27,666 nt of DNA, taken from the NCBI GenBank assembly GCA_046262415.1, contig JBHEMU010000064.1, positions 1 to 27,666 of the forward strand, given 5' to 3'. The notes under the pieces were generated by a model. It was not told the DNA's origin and made no database searches. It worked only from the letters and a program-made list of their open reading frames with translations. The stretch is from JACDAS01 sp046262415 (GTDB lineage Bacteria > Actinomycetota > Thermoleophilia > Gaiellales > Gaiellaceae). Below are positions 21,880 to 27,666 of the stretch, one piece after another; position 1 is the first letter of the stretch; every line of letters starts with the position of its first letter. The position numbers were made by a program, and so were the translations under genes.

Positions 21880-22893
21880 GTGCGCAGAGGAGCGGTCGTC
21901 CGTCTCGTCGCCCTGGGGCTCGTCCTCGGAGCGGCCGCATCCGCCGTCGCCGTCCTCGTCGACTGGCTGCCCGAGTCGGCCTCGAAGGAGCGCGGCGGCA
22001 TCGACTTCGTCTTCTGGTTCACGACGTGGATCTGCGTCGGCATCTTCGCGCTCGTGGCCGCCGTGATCGTCTACTCCGTGCTGCGCTTCCGCGCAGCGCC
22101 GGACGACGACTCCGACGGTGCCCCGATCCACGGCAACACGAAGCTCGAGATCGTCTGGACGGCCGTGCCCGCGATCCTGGTGACCGCGATCTCGATCGTG
22201 AGCGGCGTCGTGCTCGCGCGGAACGACCGGATTCCGAGCGACGCGCTGCGCGTCGAGGTGACCGGCGAGCAGTTCGCGTGGAGCTTCAAGTACCCGGACG
22301 CGGACAACCTCGCCAGCGGCGGCGTCCTCCGCCTGCCGCGGGGCCGGCCGGTCCGGCTGCTGATCACCGCCAAGGACGTGATCCACTCCTTCTGGGTGCC
22401 CGAGTTCGGCCAGAAGCTGGACGCGCTGCCAGGCTCGGTCAACCACCTCAAGGTGACCCCGACGAAGGTCGGCACCTACGACATCATCTGCACCGAGCTG
22501 TGCGGCGTCGGGCACGCGCTGATGCGCTCCGAGGCGATGGTGATGCCGCCCGAGGAGTTCGACGCGTGGGTGCGGGACCAGGGCAGGACGATCGACGACG
22601 GCGGCGAGGCCGCGGGCAAGGCCGTCTACGTCAACAACGGCTGCGGCGCCTGCCACACGTTCACGCCCGCCGGCACGAAGGCGGCGGTCGGACCCGACCT
22701 CGATAAGCTGCCGGCGCAGGCGCAGGGCGCGGGGAAGCCGCTCGAGGAGTTCGTCAGGGAGTCGATCGTGGAGCCCAAAGCGTACGTCGAGCCCGGCTTC
22801 CCCGGCGACCTGATGCCCGGCATCTACGGCGACCAGCTCGAGGGCGAGCAACTCGACGCGCTCGTCGACTTCCTCGTCAAGGGCGCGAGATGA
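21880..22893 (+). CDS. ctaC: cytochrome c oxidase subunit II with fused cytochrome c domain
   Basis: From the GTG at 21880 this encodes 337 aa. There are two TM helices (about residues 6-25 and 43-66) and then the cupredoxin domain, with the CuA site in ICTELCGVGHALM (C204, C208, H212, M215) and the aromatic patch EQFAWSFKYPD. A C-terminal class I cytochrome c domain binds heme through CGACH (C255, C258, H259), with a likely Met ligand in DLMPGIY. This is a caa3-type subunit: electrons pass from its own heme c to CuA and then to subunit I. An in-frame ATG at 21832 would add 16 residues but lies upstream of the TAGGCT box. It overlaps ctaD by ATGA. First gene of the oxidase operon. Confidence 0.93.
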   Translation: MRRGAVVRLVALGLVLGAAASAVAVLVDWLPESASKERGGIDFVFWFTTWICVGIFALVAAVIVYSVLRFRAAPDDDSDGAPIHGNTKLEIVWTAVPAILVTAISIVSGVVLARNDRIPSDALRVEVTGEQFAWSFKYPDADNLASGGVLRLPRGRPVRLLITAKDVIHSFWVPEFGQKLDALPGSVNHLKVTPTKVGTYDIICTELCGVGHALMRSEAMVMPPEEFDAWVRDQGRTIDDGGEAAGKAVYVNNGCGACHTFTPAGTKAAVGPDLDKLPAQAQGAGKPLEEFVRESIVEPKAYVEPGFPGDLMPGIYGDQLEGEQLDALVDFLVKGAR

Positions 22894-24773
22894 TCAGGCG
22901 CTTCCTCGCCCCGGGGTACCTGCGCTGCCTGTGGATGATCCCGCTCTTCTTCGGGATCGGCGCGGGTCTGATGACCCTGATCCGCTGGCTCCAGGACTGG
23001 CAGCCGGTGTGGGACGGCACGATCATCACCACGATCTCGCTGACGACGGTCCCGTTCGGCTTCCTGGGCGGGATCGGCGGCTTCGACTACTGGCTGCGCT
23101 ACGCCTTCGGCGCGCCGACGCAGCCCGAGGACCACTCGGGGCACGGCGGCAAGCACTGGCGCGACTACTTCCGCATCAACACCGACCACAAGGTGATCGG
23201 GATCCAGTACCTGGTCACGACGATCTTCTTCCTGCTCGCGGGTGGCCTCCTCGCGATGATCATGCGCGCGGAGCTGGCCCGGCCGGGGATGCAGTTCGTC
23301 GACAACCAGACGTTCAACGGCCTCTTCTCCGTGCACGCGTCGCTGATGATCTTCCTGTTCGTGATCCCGGCGTTCGCCGCGCTCGGCAACTACGTGATCC
23401 CGCTGATGATCGGCGCCCCGGACATGGCCTTCCCCAGGCTGAACGCGCTCTCGTTCTGGCTGCTTCCGATCGCCGGGATCATGATGCTGGGCAGCTTCCT
23501 CGTCCCCGAAGGGGCGTTCGCCTGCGGGTGGACCGGCTATGCGCCGCTCTGCTCGACGCACCAGCCGCTCGGTGCCGTGTTCTTCCAGATGGGCGTCCAG
23601 TGGGCCGGCGCGTCCTCGATCATGACCGCGCTCAACTTCCTGGTCACGATCATCACCATGCGCGCGCCCGGGATGACCTTCTGGCGCCTGCCGCTCCTCG
23701 TCTGGGCGAACTTCACCACCTCGCTGCTCGTCGTGATCGCGACGCCGTTCATCGCCGGCTCGCAGTTCTTCACCATGTTCGACCGGGTCTTGCACACGCA
23801 CTTCTTCGACTTCGCCCAGGGCGGCTACCCGCTGGGCTACCAGCACATCTTCTGGTTCTACTCGCACCCGGCCGTCTACATCATGATGCTGCCCGGCTTC
23901 GGGATCGCCTCCGAGGTGATCTCGGTGATGTCGCGCAAGCCGATCTTCGGCTACCGGCTGATGGCGCTCAGCCTGATGGCGATCCTCGCGCTCGGCTTCT
24001 CGGTCTGGGCGCACCACATGTTCGTCGCCGGCGTCGCGTCGTGGCTGCGCGTGCCGATGATGGTCACGTCGCTCGTGATCGCCGTGCCGACCGGGATCAA
24101 GGTGTTCTCCTGGTTGGCCACGATGTGGGAGGGCAAGATCAACTTCGCCACCCCGATGCTGTTCGCGCTCGGGTTCGTCTCGATGTTCGTGATCGGCGGC
24201 CTCTCCGGCATCTACCTCGCGGCGGTGCCGATCGACATCGCCGTCTCCGACACGTACTTCGTCGTCGCGCACATCCACTACGTGCTCTTCGGCGGCTCAC
24301 TCTTCACGATCTTCGCCGGGGTCTACTACTGGTTCCCGAAGATGACGGGACGCATGTACGACGAGCGGCTCGGCAAGCTCCACTTCTGGCTCACGTTCGT
24401 GGGCTTCAACGTCACCTTCTTCCCGATGCACCTGATCGGGATCAAGGGCATGCCGCGGAGGGTGGCCGATTATGCACCGGAGTTCGGCAACTGGAACATG
24501 GCCATCTCGATCGCGTCGTTCTTCCTCGGCGCCTCGACGGTCCTCTTCCTCTACAACATGATCGTCAGCTGGATCCGGGGGCCGGTCGCCGCCTCGAACC
24601 CATGGCGGTCGATGACGCTCGAGTGGCAGGTCTCGTCGCCGCCGCCGATCTTCAACTTCGACGAGATCCCGCAGGTGGTCGGAGGCCCGTACGAGTACGG
24701 CGTCGCGGGCGCGCGCCACGCCGTGTTCAACGGCGCCCGCGCGGCAGAGGTGCGCGAGGTGCCGGTGCACTGA
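22890..24773 (+). CDS. ctaD: cytochrome c oxidase subunit I (A2-like heme-copper oxidase)
   Basis: A 627-aa protein. Ligands visible: H149 (heme a, LFSVHASL), H326 (CuB) with Y330, H375/H376 (CuB, VWAHHMF), H461 (heme a3) and H463 (heme a) in VVAHIHYVL. The K-channel Lys is K404 in VPTGIKVFSW, and D178 (GAPDMAFP) lies at the D-channel region. The usual HPEVY Glu is absent: the sequence is YSHPAVY (324-330), the Tyr-Ser signature of type A2 oxidases such as Thermus caa3. An N-terminal extension of about 100 residues carries two extra hydrophobic helices (CLWMIPLFFGIGAGLMTLI; ISLTTVPFGFLGGIGGF) before the canonical NTDHKVIGIQYL start. It catalyses reduction of O2 to water with proton pumping. 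Its TGA overlaps the next ATG by one base. Confidence 0.96.
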   Translation: MIRRFLAPGYLRCLWMIPLFFGIGAGLMTLIRWLQDWQPVWDGTIITTISLTTVPFGFLGGIGGFDYWLRYAFGAPTQPEDHSGHGGKHWRDYFRINTDHKVIGIQYLVTTIFFLLAGGLLAMIMRAELARPGMQFVDNQTFNGLFSVHASLMIFLFVIPAFAALGNYVIPLMIGAPDMAFPRLNALSFWLLPIAGIMMLGSFLVPEGAFACGWTGYAPLCSTHQPLGAVFFQMGVQWAGASSIMTALNFLVTIITMRAPGMTFWRLPLLVWANFTTSLLVVIATPFIAGSQFFTMFDRVLHTHFFDFAQGGYPLGYQHIFWFYSHPAVYIMMLPGFGIASEVISVMSRKPIFGYRLMALSLMAILALGFSVWAHHMFVAGVASWLRVPMMVTSLVIAVPTGIKVFSWLATMWEGKINFATPMLFALGFVSMFVIGGLSGIYLAAVPIDIAVSDTYFVVAHIHYVLFGGSLFTIFAGVYYWFPKMTGRMYDERLGKLHFWLTFVGFNVTFFPMHLIGIKGMPRRVADYAPEFGNWNMAISIASFFLGASTVLFLYNMIVSWIRGPVAASNPWRSMTLEWQVSSPPPIFNFDEIPQVVGGPYEYGVAGARHAVFNGARAAEVREVPVH

Positions 24774-25618
24774 TGGCCGCCGACGAGCGCCACGTGCTGG
24801 TGATCGCCAACGAGACTGTGGCCGGGCAGCCGCTGATCGACGCGCTCCGCCGGCGCGCGGAGGAGGGGCCGATGCGCGTGACCGTGATCTGCCCCGTCAG
24901 CAACCCGCACGAGGGGTACGTCGTCTACGAGGACACGCGACGAGCCTCGGCCGGCCGACGCCTCGAGCGCACGCTCTCAGCGTTGCGGGCGGTGGCGATC
25001 CCGGCGCACGGCCTCGTCGTCGAGACCGATCCCGTCCAGGCGGTCCGGGACGCGCTCGCCCAGCTCGAGCCGAGGCCCGAGGAGATCATCGTCTCGACCC
25101 ACCCGGTCGAGCGATCCGGCTGGCTGCGGCGGAACGTCGTCGACCGGATCCGGAAGGTGGCCGGCGACCTTCCCGTCGACCACGTGGTCGCCTCGTCGGC
25201 CGGCGAGGACGAGGACCGGAACGTGCTCGTGATCGCGAACGAGACCGTCGTCGGCGATCCGCTGCTGGATCGGATCCGGGCCCGGGCGGCCGAGTCGCCC
25301 GCGAGCTTCCTGATCGTCTCCCCCCAGAGCGACCGGCTGGCGGCCGAGCACCCCGAGGCCGAGCGGCGCCTTCGCAGGGCGCTCACGGAGCTGCGGAGCA
25401 CCGGCATCGACGCGCACGGCCAGATCGCGCACCCCGACCCGTTCACGGCCGCCCTCCACGCCGTCCGCGACGAGCGGATCGACGAGATCATCGTCTCGAC
25501 GTTCCCGGGCGAGCGCTCCGGCTGGCTGCGGCGGGACCTCGTCGGCCGCGTCCGCCAGGCCACGGGCCTGCCGGTCGAGCACGTCGTCGCCGAGCCCGAC
25601 GTGGAGGCCGTCACGTGA
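24773..25618 (+). CDS. tandem UspA-like ('IANETV' domain) protein in oxidase operon
   Basis: A 281-aa soluble protein made of two similar halves (about residues 6-142 and 147-276). Each half begins with a VLVIANETVxG strand, continues through a helix and a second strand, and ends with EIIVST[HF]PxERSGWLRRxxVxRxR and LPV[DE]HVV. The layout is that of a UspA-like Rossmannoid alpha/beta fold. The G-x2-G-x9-G-[ST] ATP-binding motif of universal stress proteins is replaced by STHPxxRSGWLRR, so nucleotide binding is uncertain. It overlaps ctaD (TGATG) and ctaE (GTGA), so it is made together with the oxidase subunits. A role in assembly, regulation or protection of the oxidase is inferred only from this. 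Confidence 0.8.
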   Translation: MAADERHVLVIANETVAGQPLIDALRRRAEEGPMRVTVICPVSNPHEGYVVYEDTRRASAGRRLERTLSALRAVAIPAHGLVVETDPVQAVRDALAQLEPRPEEIIVSTHPVERSGWLRRNVVDRIRKVAGDLPVDHVVASSAGEDEDRNVLVIANETVVGDPLLDRIRARAAESPASFLIVSPQSDRLAAEHPEAERRLRRALTELRSTGIDAHGQIAHPDPFTAALHAVRDERIDEIIVSTFPGERSGWLRRDLVGRVRQATGLPVEHVVAEPDVEAVT

Positions 25619-26226
25619 CCGCGGCGGCCGAGGTGCACGACCCCCACGCCCACGGCGCCCATCCCCCCGAGGCCCACCAGAGTTCCCGCGTCGACGCGCG
25701 CGTGCTCGGGATGTTCCTGTTCATCGCGTCGGAGATCATGCTCTTCGGAGCCTTCTTCACGGCCTACTTCTTCGTCCGCGTCGTCAACGGGATCGACTGG
25801 CCGCCCGAGCAGTTCCACCTGCCGGTCTACGTGGCGGGCGTGAACACGGTGATCCTGCTCACCTCCAGCGCCACCGTGCACTGGGCGCTCCAGTCGATCA
25901 AGGCCGGCAACCGGATCGGGCTGCAGGCGGGGCTCGTGCTCACCTTCCTGCTCGGTCTCACCTTCCTGCTGACGCAGATCCTCGAGTACGCGCGGGTCGG
26001 CTTCGCGCCGAGGGACACCGCCTTCGGCACGATCTTCTTCAGCCTCACCGGGCTCCACGGGGCCCACGTCTTCGTCGGCCTGACGCTGCTCGGATTCGCG
26101 ACGATCAGGTCCTTCCGCGGCCACTTCTCGCCCGAGCACCACCACGGGGTCGAGATTCCCGGGATCTACTGGCACTTCGTCGACGTCATGTGGATCGTGG
26201 TGTACGCGACGATCTACATCCTCTGA
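25615..26226 (+). CDS. ctaE: cytochrome c oxidase subunit III
   Basis: A 203-aa protein with five TM helices, the short form lacking the first two helices of the seven-helix type. A His-rich start (HDPHAHGAHPPEAHQ) is followed by GMFLFIASEIMLFGAFFTAYFF, where the conserved Glu lies in SEIMLF. SLTGLHGAHVFVGLTLLG and the end GIYWHFVDVMWIVVYATIYIL are standard subunit III features. It stabilises subunit I and proton uptake. The GTG start overlaps the previous stop (GTGA), and its stop overlaps the next ATG by one base. The N-terminal His cluster could bind metal but may be only a disordered tail. Confidence 0.95.
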   Translation: MTAAAEVHDPHAHGAHPPEAHQSSRVDARVLGMFLFIASEIMLFGAFFTAYFFVRVVNGIDWPPEQFHLPVYVAGVNTVILLTSSATVHWALQSIKAGNRIGLQAGLVLTFLLGLTFLLTQILEYARVGFAPRDTAFGTIFFSLTGLHGAHVFVGLTLLGFATIRSFRGHFSPEHHHGVEIPGIYWHFVDVMWIVVYATIYIL

Positions 26227-26879
26227 TGCGGAACCCGCTGCGCAGCGAGGCCGAGGCGTACCGGTTCCTGTTGCTCACGGTGGGGTACTTCGGCGCGATC
26301 GCCGCGGCGACCTGGATCGGCGGCCGCTGGACCGGGCTCGGCGTCTTCGCCGGCCTCAGCGCCGTCGCGGCCTACCTCGGGCTTCGGCCGGGCGTCCGGG
26401 AGCCCCCCGTGCCGACGGCGCCCGTCCATCGAGGCGGCGAGGACGAGCACCGGATCCTCGTGATCGCGAACGAGACCGTCGGCGGGGAGACGCTGCGCGA
26501 GGAGTTGACGAGGCTGAGCGCCGGAAAGCGCACGACCGTGCTGGTCGTGTGCCCGGCGCTGAACTCGCCGCTCCGGCACTGGGCCTCCGACGAGGACGGC
26601 GCCCGGGCGGCCGCCCAGCAGCGTCTCGACCGGAGTCTCGCGCGGCTGCGGGAGCTCGGGATCGAGGCGCAGGGCGAGGTCGGCGACGGCGAGCCGGTGC
26701 AGGCGATCGAGGACGCCCTGCGCACGTTCGGCGCCGACGAGGTCGTGATCTCGACCCATCCGGAGGGACGCTCGCACTGGCTGGAGCGCGGCGTCGTGGC
26801 GGCGGCGCGGCAGCGCTTCGCCGTGCCGATCACGCACGTGGTCGTCGACCTCGAGGCCGAGCGCGAGGAGGTCCCCTAG
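26226..26879 (+). CDS. membrane-anchored UspA-like ('IANETV' domain) protein, at the subunit IV position
   Basis: A 217-aa protein. Residues 1 to about 58 contain two TM helices (FLLLTVGYFGAIAAATWIGG and TGLGVFAGLSAVAAYLGL). A linker (PPVPTAPVHRGGEDEH) leads to one copy of the same domain found twice in the gene two upstream: ILVIANETVGGETL ... RLDRSLARLRELGIEAQGEV ... EVVISTHPEGRSHWLERGVV ... VPITHVVVDLE. It sits where actinobacterial and Bacillus oxidase operons carry the small subunit IV (CtaF), and the TM pair could play that part with the domain on the cytosolic side. The start is fixed by the TGATG overlap with ctaE; a longer reading from 26190 would lie inside ctaE. Last gene of the operon. 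Confidence 0.78.
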   Translation: MRNPLRSEAEAYRFLLLTVGYFGAIAAATWIGGRWTGLGVFAGLSAVAAYLGLRPGVREPPVPTAPVHRGGEDEHRILVIANETVGGETLREELTRLSAGKRTTVLVVCPALNSPLRHWASDEDGARAAAQQRLDRSLARLRELGIEAQGEVGDGEPVQAIEDALRTFGADEVVISTHPEGRSHWLERGVVAAARQRFAVPITHVVVDLEAEREEVP

Positions 26880-26885
26880 ACAGCT

Positions 26886-26923
26886 GGGGTCAGGTCTTGC
26901 GTTCGCACATCAGCGCTGACCCC
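26886..26923. repeat. REP-like palindrome / two-way terminator
   Basis: GGGGTCAG (26886-26893) pairs perfectly with CTGACCCC (26916-26923). The 22-base loop itself holds TGCG-TT-CGCA. The wording GGGGTCAGGTCTTGC...CTGACCCC resembles dispersed palindromes I associate with REP/RAYT-type elements in many bacteria; that is from memory and unverified. It fills the 57-bp gap between the convergent oxidase operon and the cytochrome c gene, where a terminator is expected. Confidence 0.6.
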
Positions 26924-26936
26924 GTCTGAAAGGGCG

Positions 26937-27548
26937 CTACCCGGCGGCCCTCGAGACGTACTGCGCCACGGCGCGGATCTGCTCCTCCGAGAGCTGGTCC
27001 TCGAACGGCGGCATCTGGCCCCTCCCGTTCGTGATGCGCTCGATCGCGAGCTCGACGCTCGGTGCGGACTCATCCAGGTTCGGGCCGATCGTGCCGGTCG
27101 TCCCCGCGTCGGCGAGCACGTGGCAGCTGCCGCAGCCGGCCTGCGCGAAGATCTCCTTGCCGTCGGTGCTCGTGACCGCGCCGCCGTCGCCTCCCTGCGG
27201 CGGCAGGCCGGCGACTCCCGCGACGTACGCGGCCACGTCCTTCGCGTCCTGGCCCGTCACCAGGTCCTCTGGCATCGGCGGCTCGGCCTGGCGGATCTGG
27301 ATCAGGACGACGTCCTCGATCGTGCTCTCGGCGAATCCCTGCCGCCGCGCCGGGCCGAAGGCATGGTCGAGGTTCGGGCCGCTGGTGCCGCGCGAGCGCG
27401 CGTCGGCGAGCACGTGACAGGAGGCGCACTCCTGGCTGAAGAGACGCTTGCCGTTGCCGGTGTCGCCGCCCGTCGAGCGCCCCCCCGTGCCGCAGCCGGC
27501 GGCCAGCAGCACCGCGGCGAGCGCCAGGGCGACCGGGCCGGGCCGCAC
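26937..27548 (-). CDS. diheme cytochrome c lipoprotein
   Basis: A 203-aa protein from the GTG at 27548. The signal peptide RPGPVALALAAVLLAAGC places the lipidated Cys at C19. Two class I cytochrome c domains follow: heme sites CASCH (C41, C44, H45) and CGSCH (C139, C142, H143), each followed by GPNLD and a Met-containing loop (PPMPED; QMPPFED). It should carry electrons on the outer face of the membrane, possibly delivering them to the CuA/heme c subunit of the neighbouring oxidase. The GTG lies one base after the stop of the STAS gene (TGACGTG), so the two are probably cotranscribed. A start at 27584 would overlap that gene by 35 bp and is less likely. Confidence 0.9.
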   Translation of the reverse strand: MRPGPVALALAAVLLAAGCGTGGRSTGGDTGNGKRLFSQECASCHVLADARSRGTSGPNLDHAFGPARRQGFAESTIEDVVLIQIRQAEPPMPEDLVTGQDAKDVAAYVAGVAGLPPQGGDGGAVTSTDGKEIFAQAGCGSCHVLADAGTTGTIGPNLDESAPSVELAIERITNGRGQMPPFEDQLSEEQIRAVAQYVSRAAG

Positions 27549-27549
27549 G

Positions 27550-27666
27550 TCAGGCCTGCGGGGCCGCCGACCCGTCGAGCGCACCGACCGCCTCGGACCT
27601 CGTCGCGTAGATCGTGAAGACGCGATCGAGCCCGGTGATCTCGAAGATCTTGGTGATGTTGCGGTC
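27550..27666 (-). CDS. STAS-domain protein (anti-anti-sigma factor-like), C-terminal end
   Basis: The last 38 residues of a gene that begins right of the window: DRNITKIFEITGLDRVFTIY, then ATRSEAVGAL and a short Ala/Gly-rich tail. The F-x-I-T-G-L-D-x-V-F-x-I-Y/F block followed by a short amphipathic helix is the C-terminal end of STAS-domain anti-sigma-factor antagonists of the SpoIIAA/RsbV type. These bind an anti-sigma kinase when unphosphorylated. The phospho-Ser site lies upstream and is not visible. Being coupled to a cytochrome c gene is unusual. Confidence 0.75.
   Translation of the reverse strand, partial: DRNITKIFEITGLDRVFTIYATRSEAVGALDGSAAPQA

Noticed and set aside
21707..21940. 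Longer start for the DUF6458-type gene
   Set aside because: AGGAGG lies just before the ATG at 21706, and the extra residues are Arg/Gly-rich shadow sequence reaching into the ctaC start region.
22931..24772. Open frame across ctaD in a second plus-strand frame
   Set aside because: Overlaps the well-supported ctaD and reads as low-complexity Arg/Asp/Leu. Only the part after 24773 is a real gene.

Overview
The window looks like a chromosomal segment of a high-GC actinobacterium. The most likely group is the deep-branching Thermoleophilia (Gaiellales or Solirubrobacterales). This rests on very high GC, frequent GTG starts, ATGA/GTGA-coupled operons, leaderless-looking starts behind TANNNT boxes, a DUF6458-type small membrane protein, and an actinobacterial oxidase operon with tandem CtaG proteins. 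The taxon is inferred, not demonstrated.

Layout. (1) 1-4513: the 3' end of an M23 peptidase, a YtxH-like membrane protein, a predicted lipoprotein, then an hsp20-lon operon on the minus strand. (2) 4577-6748: an MMPL/RND-type transporter, divergent from hsp20. (3) 6924-10514: the full dTDP-L-rhamnose pathway, rmlA-rmlC-rmlD and rmlB, interrupted by one opposing lipoprotein gene; a SpoIID/LytB-domain wall protein follows rmlB. (4) 11870-15768 (minus): wecB, a WbpA-type nucleotide-sugar dehydrogenase, a WbpB/WlbA-type oxidoreductase and a WbpD-type acyltransferase. These fit UDP-diacetamido-uronic acid synthesis, but no aminotransferase is present. (5) 15793-15865: tRNA-Lys(CUU), followed by about 330 bp without a gene and a frameshifted pilin-like gene. 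(6) 16774-19360: a secreted protein, a truncated gene remnant and two tandem ctaG genes. (7) 19357-20147: a phosphatase gene flanked by two copies of a roughly 100-bp hairpin-rich direct repeat. (8) 20143-21706 (minus): a soluble GAF histidine kinase and a DUF6458-type protein. (9) 21880-26879: a cytochrome c oxidase operon (ctaC with fused cytochrome c, ctaD, ctaE) interleaved with two genes encoding three copies of a UspA-like domain carrying an 'IANETV' strand. (10) 26937-27666 (minus): a diheme cytochrome c lipoprotein and the 3' end of a STAS-domain gene.

The main themes are envelope polysaccharide precursor synthesis (regions 3-4) and aerobic respiration (regions 6, 9 and 10). The least explained part is the family of UspA-like domains translationally coupled to the oxidase subunits. 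The hairpin repeats, the gene remnants and an apparent CTG start are the other points worth checking.
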